Shown here piece after piece: positions 26,376 to 33,718 of a stretch of DNA of 64,000 bases (its first letter is position 1; each line of letters starts with the position of its first letter). Under the pieces are notes generated by a model that saw only the letters and a list, made by a program, of their open reading frames with translations, ran no database searches and was not told where the DNA came from. The translations under genes and the position numbers were made by a program. Source of the DNA: Agromyces mariniharenae (lineage in GTDB: Bacteria; Actinomycetota; Actinomycetes; Actinomycetales; Microbacteriaceae); assembly GCF_008122505.1 (NCBI RefSeq), contig NZ_VSSB01000001.1, positions 852,891-916,890 of the forward strand, in the 5' to 3' direction.

Positions 26376-27032
26376 ATGGTGTCAAGCCCTGCGACGTCAC
26401 GCGTCCGGAAGCAGCCCGAGGAGCGCCGCGCCGAGATCGTGGGCGAGGCCGCGCGCATCGCACTGGCCGACGGGCTCGAGGGCATCACGGTGCGCGCCGT
26501 CGCCGAGGGGCTCGGCGTGCGCCCCGGGTTGATCTCCCACTACTTCCCCATCACCGAGGGCCTCGTGATCGAGGCGTTCGTTCGCGCGGTCACCGATGAG
26601 CGCGAGCTGCTCGTGCCTGAGGACGGCGATCCGATGACCCGCATGGCGCACCTGGTCGCCTATGCCGAGGGCGACGCCGGCCGGGATGCCGCGCGCCTCT
26701 GGCTGAACGCGCGCCACCTGTGCCGGTTCACCCCGGCCCTCGGCGACGCCCTGCTCGAGCAGGAGGAGCTCGACCGGAATCGCCTCACGGCGCTCATCGA
26801 GGCGGGTGTCGCCGCGGGCGAGTTCCGCACCGACGACCCGTTCGGCGCGTGCGTGCGGATCCTCGTGGCGGTCGACGGCGTCGGCGCCTACGCGAACAAC
26901 GTCGGCACCTTCACCGACGAGTCGTTCACCCGGTTCGTGACGGATGTCGCCGAGCAATCGCTCGGCCTGCACGCGCGCGAGCTGCACGCCGTCGCGGCCC
27001 CGCTGCGAGGGAGCGCGACCGACGAGGGGTGA
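26376..27032 (+). CDS. TetR/AcrR family regulator
   Basis: A 218-residue TetR-type repressor. The N-terminal HTH is AARIALADGLEGITVRAVAE followed by LGVRPGLISHYFPITEGL (about residues 20-60). The C-terminal part is helical, as expected for the ligand domain. It starts seven bases after TAAGAT, with no ribosome site, so the mRNA is probably leaderless. Its position divergent from a permease/hydrolase operon across two palindromes implies that it responds to the transported amide or a breakdown product. Confidence 0.9.
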   Translation: MVSSPATSRVRKQPEERRAEIVGEAARIALADGLEGITVRAVAEGLGVRPGLISHYFPITEGLVIEAFVRAVTDERELLVPEDGDPMTRMAHLVAYAEGDAGRDAARLWLNARHLCRFTPALGDALLEQEELDRNRLTALIEAGVAAGEFRTDDPFGACVRILVAVDGVGAYANNVGTFTDESFTRFVTDVAEQSLGLHARELHAVAAPLRGSATDEG

Positions 27033-27048
27033 GTCCTAGGATCGTGCA

Positions 27049-27432
27049 ATGGCACGCGATCCGAACATCCCCGACGCGTTCGACGTCTACACGCTCGTGG
27101 TGCTGCGGCGGCCGGTCGATGCGCCCGACCTGCCCGAGGCGGAGCTCGACGCGCTGCAGTCGGAGCACCTCGCCTACCGCGCCGACCTGCGGCGCCGCGG
27201 CATCCTCGTCGTGAACGGGCCCTTCGACCGGCAGAGCGACGAGTCGTATCGCGGAATGTCGATCTTCGCGTGCGACCCCGACGAGGCCGCGCGCCTCTCG
27301 GACGCCGACCCGTCGGTGATCGCCGGGCGGCTGGCGTACGACGTCATGGAGTGGTGGGTCGCCGCCGACTCGCTCGCGTTCCCGAAGGCCGGGAGCCCCG
27401 TGGGCGACCGCCGCGCGATGCCCGACGACTGA
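27049..27432 (+). CDS. YciI family protein
   Basis: A 127-residue YCII-like domain: FDVYTLVVLRRPVDAPDLPE at the start, LDALQSEHLAYRADLRRRGI in the middle, and LVVNGPFDRQSDESYRGMSI, with the His and Asp-like positions of the YciI active-site cleft. The domain function is unknown. The ATG is six bases after TAGGAT, 16 bases past the TetR stop, so this small gene probably has its own leaderless promoter. Confidence 0.85.
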   Translation: MARDPNIPDAFDVYTLVVLRRPVDAPDLPEAELDALQSEHLAYRADLRRRGILVVNGPFDRQSDESYRGMSIFACDPDEAARLSDADPSVIAGRLAYDVMEWWVAADSLAFPKAGSPVGDRRAMPDD

Positions 27433-27471
27433 CGCGCGAGGCGCCCCGCAGCGCCGCCGCGTGCGCGACCG

Positions 27472-28131
27472 TCACGCGGTCACGAAGTGCGAGACCTGCT
27501 CGGCGACGAGCCAGACGGCGAGCACGACCATCGCCGCGCCCGAGACCCGCGACAGGATGCGCATCGCCGACGGCCGCGCGCGCAGCACGGCCCGGGCGCT
27601 CACGCCCACGACCGAGTACACGAGCGCGCAGCTCGCGACGAAGATCAGTCCCAGCACGGCGAGCTGCACCGGGATCGGCCAGGCGCTCGCCGCGTCGGTG
27701 AACTGCGGCAGCAGCACGACGAGCACGAGCAGCCCCTTGGGGTTCAGGCCGCTCACGCCGGCACCCTGCACGAGCCGCAGCCACGGCCGATCGGATGCCG
27801 CAGCAGCACCTGCGCCCTCGACCGACGCGGTGGACGCCTCGCCCGAGACCACCGGCGGATGCCGCAGGACCTTGACGCCCAGGTAGGCCAGGTACGTCGC
27901 GGCCGAGAACGTGAGCGCGACCAGCACCCACGGCAGCGCCGCCACCGCCGCGCCGACGCCCACGGCGACGGCGGCCACCGCCGCGAGGTACCCGACGAGG
28001 ATGCCGGCGAGCGATGGGACGAGGGTGCGCTCCTGCATGCCCGCCGAGATGATGTAGGCCCAGTCGGGACCGGGGACGACCACCATGAGCGTCATCATGC
28101 CCCAGCACGCGAGCAGCAGCTCGAGGTTCAT
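27472..28131 (-). CDS. LysE/RhtB-type amino-acid exporter
   Basis: A 219-residue membrane protein with six helices. It starts MNLELLLACWGMMTLMVVVP and continues PGPDWAYIISAGMQERTLVP, the characteristic LysE-family N-terminus. The internal GVSGLNPKGLLVLVVLLPQF is the second family motif. It exports amino acids or derivatives by proton antiport. An Lrp-type regulator is divergently transcribed and is the expected activator. The ribosome site is weak. Confidence 0.9.
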   Translation of the reverse strand: MNLELLLACWGMMTLMVVVPGPDWAYIISAGMQERTLVPSLAGILVGYLAAVAAVAVGVGAAVAALPWVLVALTFSAATYLAYLGVKVLRHPPVVSGEASTASVEGAGAAAASDRPWLRLVQGAGVSGLNPKGLLVLVVLLPQFTDAASAWPIPVQLAVLGLIFVASCALVYSVVGVSARAVLRARPSAMRILSRVSGAAMVVLAVWLVAEQVSHFVTA

Positions 28132-28217
28132 GGGAGGGTCCTTCCCGTTCGTTCACGATGAACCTACGGAAGGACGGCCGGAATAGGCTTCCAACTTCGT
28201 CCCAGAATGGGGCCTCC

Positions 28218-28233
28218 AGTGGAAGAATCCACT
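28218..28233. promoter_or_regulatory. Palindrome next to the Lrp start
   Basis: AGTGGA-AGAA-TCCACT is a perfect 6-bp inverted repeat that ends one base before the Lrp ATG. It lies in the divergent lysE-lrp gap and could be an Lrp binding site. Confidence 0.45.
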
Positions 28234-28234
28234 C

Positions 28235-28687
28235 ATGGACGCCATCGATCGGAGAATCCTCACCGAGCTGCAGCAGGACGGCCGCCTGAGCCTCACCGAC
28301 CTCGCGGCGCGCGTGCAGCTGAGCATGTCGCCCACCCATCGCCGACTGCACGCGCTCGAGGCATCCGGTGCCATCTCGGGCTATCGCGCCGTCATCGACC
28401 CCGAGGTCGTCGGACTCGGGTTCGGCGCCCTCGTGTTCGTCACCATGGAGCAGGCGAACAAGGCGACCATCCCGGCGTTCGACGCGGCGGTCGCCGAGAT
28501 CCCCGAGGTGATCCAGGCGCTGCGCCTCTTCGGCAACCCCGACTACCTGCTGCGGGTCGCGGTGCGCGACCTCGCCGCCTACCAGCGGCTGTGGGACGAG
28601 AAGCTCGCGGCCCTGCCCGGCGTGCAGCGCGTCGAGTCCACGCTCGTCATGAAGACGATCGTCGACGATCGCCCGCTGCCGATCTGA
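28235..28687 (+). CDS. Lrp/AsnC family transcriptional regulator
   Basis: A 150-residue Lrp-type protein. MDAIDRRILTELQQDGRLSL and TDLAARVQLSMSPTHRRLHA form the HTH (residues 1-45); the RAM ligand-binding domain follows, ending ESTLVMKTIVDDRPLPI. It is divergent from the lysE-like gene, the usual arrangement for an amino-acid-responsive activator of export. The ATG is six bases after an AAGAAT, so the transcript may be leaderless. Confidence 0.9.
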   Translation: MDAIDRRILTELQQDGRLSLTDLAARVQLSMSPTHRRLHALEASGAISGYRAVIDPEVVGLGFGALVFVTMEQANKATIPAFDAAVAEIPEVIQALRLFGNPDYLLRVAVRDLAAYQRLWDEKLAALPGVQRVESTLVMKTIVDDRPLPI

Positions 28688-28756
28688 CGCGGGATCCGCG
28701 GCATCCGACCGCCCGCGACCCCGGGACTGCAAGCGCTGTCACATTTCACGCTCCTA

Positions 28757-28784
28757 TTCGGTCTTAACGGGTAGAAGGACCGAA
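28757..28784 (+). promoter_or_regulatory. 7-bp inverted repeat in the leader of the NADH dehydrogenase gene
   Basis: TTCGGTC (28757-28763) and GACCGAA (28778-28784) are exact reverse complements 14 bases apart, and the second arm touches the ribosome site AAAGGAGC. It could be an operator or a leader hairpin that affects translation. No other evidence. Confidence 0.4.
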
Positions 28785-28798
28785 AGGAGCACCAGCTC

Positions 28799-30172
28799 AT
28801 GCGAAGGATCGTGATCGTCGGAGGCGGCTACGCCGGCTTCTACACGGCGTGGAAGCTCGAGAAGCAGCTGTCGCCGCACGAGGCGGAGCTGGTGATCATC
28901 GACCCCCGCCCCTACATGACCTACCAGCCGTTCCTCCCCGAGGTGAGCGCCGGCTCCATCGAGGCGCGGCACGCGGCGGTCTCGCTGCGCAAGCACCTCG
29001 AGCGCACGAAGGTGGTCGCGGGCACCGTGACGAGCATCGAGCACGCGACGAAGACCGTCACGGTGCGCCCCGCGGATGCCCCGGACTACGCGCTCCCGTA
29101 CGACGTGATCGTCGTCACGGCCGGCGCCGTCACGCGCAAGCTCCCGGTGCCGGGCGCCGACGACGTGGCCATCGGCATGAAGCACGTCGAGGAGGCGGTC
29201 GCGATCCGGGACCGGCTGCTCACGGCGTTCGACCGGGCGGCCGCGCTGCCCGACGGGCCCGAGCGGCGCCGACTGCTGACCGTCGTCTTCGTGGGCGGCG
29301 GGTTCTCGGGCGTCGAGGGCTTCTCGGAGCTGCTCTCGCTTGCGACCGACCTGCTGCGGCAGTACCCCGAGCTCTCGTTCTCCGACCTGTCGTTCCACCT
29401 CGTCGAGGCGAACCAGCGGATCCTGCCCGAGGTCACCGACCGACCGGGCGCGTGGGTGGTGCGCCACCTCGAGCAGCGCGGCGGGCGCATCCACCTCGGT
29501 GCGCGGGCGGTCTCGCTCGAGGGGGGCCACGTCGTGCTGTCGAACGGCGAGGAGTTCGACGCGAACCTCATCGTCTGGACCGCCGGCAACGGCGCGCACC
29601 CGGTGATCGCGAAGCACACCGACCTGCCCATCGACGAGCGCGGACGCATCGTCGTGCGCCCCGACCTGCGGGTCGGCACCGAGGACGCCCCGGTCGAGGA
29701 CGCCTGGGCCGCCGGCGACAACGCCGCCGTGCCCGACCTCGCGGTGGCGGGCGCGACCACCGTGCCGAACGCGCAGCACGCCGTGCGCCAGGGCAAGCGC
29801 CTGGCGGCGAACATCGTCGCCGTGCTCGACGGACGGCGGCCGCGCCCCTACCGCCACGCGAGCCTGGGCGCCGTCGCGACGCTCGGCCTGGGCCGCGGGA
29901 TCTTCCAGTACAAGGGCCTCGTCATCACCGGGCTCCTCGCCTGGGTCATGCACCGCGGCTACCACGTGCTCGCCATCCCGACCTGGGAGCGCAAGTTCCG
30001 CGTGCTCCTCGTCTGGATCAGCGCCCTGTTCGCCGGCCGCGACATCGTGTCGCTGCTGTCGGTGCAGACCCCGCGCGAGGCGTTCGTCGCCGCGGGCGTG
30101 CCGAGTGTCGCCCCGGTGACGCGAGCGCAGGCTCCGCGGGATTCGCACGAGCCGTCGGCCCGCGCGGCCTAG
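28799..30172 (+). CDS. ndh: Type II NADH dehydrogenase (NDH-2 family)
   Basis: A 457-residue FAD enzyme of the respiratory chain. It has the FAD motif RIVIVGGGYAGFYTAWKLEK at residues 3-22, the NAD-binding motif LLTVVFVGGGFSGVEGFSEL near residue 160, and the AWAAGDNAAVPDL FAD segment near residue 302. The C-terminal region (about 380-430, FQYKGLVITGLLAWVMHRGY) is amphipathic and would attach the protein to the membrane. It oxidises NADH and reduces menaquinone without pumping protons. An AAAGGAG ribosome site precedes the ATG. Confidence 0.85.
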   Translation: MRRIVIVGGGYAGFYTAWKLEKQLSPHEAELVIIDPRPYMTYQPFLPEVSAGSIEARHAAVSLRKHLERTKVVAGTVTSIEHATKTVTVRPADAPDYALPYDVIVVTAGAVTRKLPVPGADDVAIGMKHVEEAVAIRDRLLTAFDRAAALPDGPERRRLLTVVFVGGGFSGVEGFSELLSLATDLLRQYPELSFSDLSFHLVEANQRILPEVTDRPGAWVVRHLEQRGGRIHLGARAVSLEGGHVVLSNGEEFDANLIVWTAGNGAHPVIAKHTDLPIDERGRIVVRPDLRVGTEDAPVEDAWAAGDNAAVPDLAVAGATTVPNAQHAVRQGKRLAANIVAVLDGRRPRPYRHASLGAVATLGLGRGIFQYKGLVITGLLAWVMHRGYHVLAIPTWERKFRVLLVWISALFAGRDIVSLLSVQTPREAFVAAGVPSVAPVTRAQAPRDSHEPSARAA

Positions 30173-30191
30173 GTGCGAGCGGATGCCGCCG

Positions 30192-30302
30192 GCCCGCCGC
30201 CAGGCGTGCTCGTCGGGCCGTCGGCGCTGCCCGCCGTCATGGGTGCTCGTCGGGCTGTCAGCCCGGCCCGCCGTCAGGCGTGCTCGTCCTCGGGCTGGCC
30301 GC
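30192..30302. repeat. 37-bp tandem repeat, three diverged copies
   Basis: Units start at 30192, 30229 and 30266, exactly 37 bases apart, each opening GCCCGCCG and sharing TGCTCGTCGGGC-like text. The third copy contains the stop codon and last codons of the minus-strand cupin gene; the first two look like decayed duplications of that gene end. Confidence 0.8.
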
Positions 30303-30753
30303 CCTCGGGCTCGGCGGCCCACGACGGCGGCTCGTCGCGGCCCGACTGCTCGTCGCGCTCCGCATCGTCGGCGGTGGCCTGCACGATCCCGGCCGCGTGA
30401 TGCACGGGCGCGTACACGACGTAGAGGCGCAGCGGCTCGTCGCCGGTGTTCTCGACGTCGTGCCACGTGCCGGCCGGCACCTGGATGCTCCACCCGTCCG
30501 AGACGTCCTGCTGGAACGTGAGCTCGTCCTTCGACGGCCCCATCTTGGCCCGGCCGCGGCCGGCGTCGAGGCGCAGGAACTGGTCGGTCTCGGGGTGCGC
30601 CTCGAGGCCGATCGACTCGCCGACCGGGATCGACATGAGGGTCACCTGGAGGTACTTCCCACTCCAGGCGACCGTCCGGTAGGTGTCGTTCTCCTTCGTC
30701 GCCCGCTCGATGTCGAACGCGTTCGGCTCCGGCCCGTTGTCGGTGATGTCCAT
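30274..30753 (-). CDS. Cupin-domain protein
   Basis: A 159-residue single cupin. The first motif is SIGLEAHPETDQFLRLDAGR (His and Glu ligands) and the second is QVPAGTWHDVENTGDEPLRL, with the conserved His after the P-G turn. A charged, disordered tail of about 35 residues follows. It is likely a metal-dependent isomerase or binding protein; the exact role is unknown. The ATG at 30753 follows GAGGGGG by about ten bases. Confidence 0.85.
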   Translation of the reverse strand: MDITDNGPEPNAFDIERATKENDTYRTVAWSGKYLQVTLMSIPVGESIGLEAHPETDQFLRLDAGRGRAKMGPSKDELTFQQDVSDGWSIQVPAGTWHDVENTGDEPLRLYVVYAPVHHAAGIVQATADDAERDEQSGRDEPPSWAAEPEGGQPEDEHA

Positions 30754-30871
30754 GTGGTCGCGACCCCCTCGTCTGGCCCGGCGATCGGATGACGCCGACC
30801 GGCCCGCTCTCAGGCTAGACCGGCGACGCATCCGTGAAGGAGGGGGTGGACACGGAGCCCGTCGACGTGGC

Positions 30872-31537
30872 TCACGCGCTCGAGCTCTGCAGGAACGCGA
30901 GCACGGCGGCCACCCGCCGGTGGACGCCCGTCTCGGGCAGGCGCAGCTTCGTGAAGATCGCGTTGACGTGCTTCTCCACGGTCGACGACGAGAGGAAGAG
31001 CGCCTGCTCGATGCCGGCGTTGGTCTTGCCGGCCGCCATCTCGCGCAGCACCTCGAGCTCGCGCGGGGAGAGCGCCGCGAGCGGGCTCGCGGCCCCCGCC
31101 GCGCTGCGGCGCCGCACGAGCGTGTCCACGATCTGCGGGTCGATGACCGACCCGCCGGCGCGCACCTCGCGCAGGGCGTGCACGAGGTCCTCGAGCTCGC
31201 CGATCCGGTCCTTGAGCAGGTAGCCGAGCCCCGCCGACCCGTCGTCGAAGAGCGCGAGGGCGTAGCTCTCGTCGGCGTGCTGCGACAGCACGACCACGCC
31301 CGTGTCGGGCGACGCCGCGCGGATCGCATGGGCGGCCTCGATGCCCTCCATGTGGTGGCCCGGCGGCATCCGGATGTCGGTGAGCACGGCGTCGGGGCCG
31401 AGCCGGCGCACCGCGTCGAGCAGTTCGACGCCGTTCCCGACCGAGGCGATCACGTCGATCTCGCCCGAGTCCTCGAGCAGTCGCCGCAGCCCCTCGCGCA
31501 CGAGGTAGTTGTCCTCGGCGATCACGACGCGCAGCAC
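30872..31537 (-). CDS. NarL/LuxR-type response regulator
   Basis: A 221-residue two-component response regulator. The receiver domain starts VLRVVIAEDNYLVREGLRRL with the acidic pair, has the phosphoacceptor Asp in DAVLTDIRMPP, and a Lys in YLLKDRIGE. The C-terminal LuxR HTH reads LSPRELEVLREMAAGKTNAG then SSSTVEKHVNAIFTKLRLPE. I choose the GTG at 31537, which gives the typical N-terminus; the next upstream candidates lie inside the kinase gene. It sits 7 bases after the stop of the first histidine kinase and probably serves both kinases. Confidence 0.9.
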   Translation of the reverse strand: MLRVVIAEDNYLVREGLRRLLEDSGEIDVIASVGNGVELLDAVRRLGPDAVLTDIRMPPGHHMEGIEAAHAIRAASPDTGVVVLSQHADESYALALFDDGSAGLGYLLKDRIGELEDLVHALREVRAGGSVIDPQIVDTLVRRRSAAGAASPLAALSPRELEVLREMAAGKTNAGIEQALFLSSSTVEKHVNAIFTKLRLPETGVHRRVAAVLAFLQSSSA

Positions 31538-31544
31538 GCCCGTG

Positions 31545-33614
31545 TCATCCAACGCGATCACCCACCGGCAGGTCCACGAGCACGGTCGTTCCGCTCGCCG
31601 ATCCGTCGGCCGGCGCGACCCGCACGGTCCCGCGCAGCGCGGCGACGCGGTCGCGGATGTTCGCGAGCCCGCCGTGCGACGCCGCTGCGGCCGTCGCGGC
31701 CTCCGTCGCCGACGCGCCGATGCCGCAGCCGTCGTCGGTGATCGCGATGCGCAGGTGCCCGTTCGACCGGGCGAGCTCGACCGACGCGTGCGTCGCGTTC
31801 GCGTGCTTGGCGGTGTTCGCGAGCGCCTCGCGCACGACGTAGTACGCCGTGGTCTCGACGTCGTCGGGATAGCGCTCGGCGCGCACCGCGGCATCCGCCT
31901 CGACCGAGAGCGGGATCGGGAACCGGGCGACGCCCGACTCCACGGCGGCGACGAGCCCGTTGTCGCTCAGCACCGGCGGGTGGATGCCCTGCGCCAGCTC
32001 GCGCAGGTCGGTGAGCGTCTCGCGGGCCTGGTCCTGCAGCTCGTTGAGCTCGGCGGGCGTGAGCTCCCCGCGCTGCAAGCGGTTGCGGGCGAGGCGCAGT
32101 CCCGCGATCTGGGCGACCACGTTCTGCTGGATCCCGTCGTGCAGGTCGCGCTCGAGGCGACGGCGCTCGTCGTCCTGCGCGGCCACGAGCCGCTCGCGCG
32201 ACGCGGTCAGCTCCACGAGCTGCTCGGCGAGCTGCGCGGTGAGGCGCACGTTGGCCACGGATGCCGCGGCCTGGCCCGCGACGGTGCGCAGCAGCATCCG
32301 CTCGGCGTCGTTGTACTCGCCGTGATGACGCGGACCCACCTCGATGCGGCCGAGCGTCTCGTCGCCGCGAACCAGGTCGGCGGTGAGCGCCGGCTCGGTC
32401 GACGGGTCGGCCTCGCCCGCCACCCCGACGGGCGACGCGGCGAGCGCGCCCTCGGGCGTCGCCAACCGGATCCGCACCCATGCGGCTCCCAGGCCGTCGC
32501 GCACGGCCTCGGCGAGCCGGGTGAGCAGGTCGCGCGGCTCGCCGGCCTCCTCGAGGCTCGCGCCGAGTTCGCCGAGGAGCTCGAGCTGCCGCTCGCGGTC
32601 GCCGAAGAGCCGGCGGTGGATCCACCGCTGCACCCAGCTGCGCACGGGCAGCAGGGCGACCGCGACCAGGGTCGTGATGATGACCGCGGGCACGACCCGG
32701 ATCCGCCCCGACAGGAGGATCGCCGGCGTCGCGACCGCGATGGCGTAGAAGACCGTGATGAGCAGGTTCGCGGAGCGCGCGGCATTGCGCCCGCCGTCGC
32801 CGAGCGCGACGTCGAACGCGCCGTACTTGAAGATGCCGTGCACGGCGGCGATCGGCAGGGCGACGAGCGCCCCGTAGACGATGAACTGCCCGACCTCGGG
32901 CCACGGGAGGATCGGCCAGATCGCGAACGCCGCCGCGGCCGCGGCGATCGTGATCGCCATGACCCGCGTCCGCGCCCGCACCGCCGGCGTCCCGAACAGT
33001 GCGCGGGTGCCGAGCACGACGAGCCCGAGGATCACGGCGGGCCACGCCTGGAAGAACATGACGGTGACGATGGGCTCCGCCCACTCCAGCCAGGGCACGA
33101 CGTAGGGGTTGGGGATGCCCTCACCGCTGATGCCGATCCACGGCGACATCACGACATGCGGCGTGGTGAGGAGCGTCAGCGGCCCCATGAGCAGCGGGGT
33201 CCACAGGAAGCCGACGGCGATCCGCTGCCACCGGTGCTCGACGGTGCCGTCGGGGAACGTCGCGAACACGATGAGGAACGCCGAGGTCGCGACGGCGTCC
33301 GAGGTCAGGCCGATCAGGTTGAAGAGCGGGAACCACGGCTCCGCCATGATCTCGATGTTGCGGAAGAGGAAGGTCTCGTAGGCGGAACCGACGAGGATCG
33401 CCGTCGCGGCGAGCGCGATGAGCACGGCGATGAGCGACCTCGTCACGGTGAGGAGCCACATCCCGAGGACGAACAGCGGCAGCGCGCCGAGGATCGGCCA
33501 CGCGAGCCCGTGGTCGGCGTCGGCCTCGATGAATCCCCGCACGACGACGATGTAGACGAGGGCGGCGACCCCGATCGGGCCGAGCAACGCCAGGCACACC
33601 CACCTGCGGTTCAC
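31545..33614 (-). CDS. Membrane sensor histidine kinase (HisKA_3), first paralogue
   Basis: A 689-residue kinase. Residues 1 to about 330 form nine or ten membrane helices. A GAF-like domain follows (about 350-480, from RQLELLGELGASLEEAGEP), then HisKA_3 with the phospho-His in RRRLERDLHDGIQQNVVAQI, and an HATPase domain with REALANTAKHANAT, ITDDGCGIG and GGLANIRDRVAALRG. It phosphorylates a NarL-type regulator, here the adjacent one. The GTG at 33614 is chosen because the first helix begins there; the ribosome site GGAGG is 11 bases away. It is closely paralogous to the next gene. Confidence 0.85.
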   Translation of the reverse strand: MNRRWVCLALLGPIGVAALVYIVVVRGFIEADADHGLAWPILGALPLFVLGMWLLTVTRSLIAVLIALAATAILVGSAYETFLFRNIEIMAEPWFPLFNLIGLTSDAVATSAFLIVFATFPDGTVEHRWQRIAVGFLWTPLLMGPLTLLTTPHVVMSPWIGISGEGIPNPYVVPWLEWAEPIVTVMFFQAWPAVILGLVVLGTRALFGTPAVRARTRVMAITIAAAAAAFAIWPILPWPEVGQFIVYGALVALPIAAVHGIFKYGAFDVALGDGGRNAARSANLLITVFYAIAVATPAILLSGRIRVVPAVIITTLVAVALLPVRSWVQRWIHRRLFGDRERQLELLGELGASLEEAGEPRDLLTRLAEAVRDGLGAAWVRIRLATPEGALAASPVGVAGEADPSTEPALTADLVRGDETLGRIEVGPRHHGEYNDAERMLLRTVAGQAAASVANVRLTAQLAEQLVELTASRERLVAAQDDERRRLERDLHDGIQQNVVAQIAGLRLARNRLQRGELTPAELNELQDQARETLTDLRELAQGIHPPVLSDNGLVAAVESGVARFPIPLSVEADAAVRAERYPDDVETTAYYVVREALANTAKHANATHASVELARSNGHLRIAITDDGCGIGASATEAATAAAASHGGLANIRDRVAALRGTVRVAPADGSASGTTVLVDLPVGDRVG

Positions 33615-33718
33615 GGTTCCATGGTCCTCCTGCGCGGGCGTCCGCGGGAGAGGGCCTTCCGTGTCCTCGCGTGGAGGCTGACCCCCACCCGTTCGAGCAC
33701 GCCGCCGACCGGGGAGGG

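Noticed and set aside
30192..30302. 37-bp repeats as a possible CRISPR array
   Set aside because: The units are contiguous with no spacers and include a coding stop, and no cas gene is present. It is a diverged tandem duplication.
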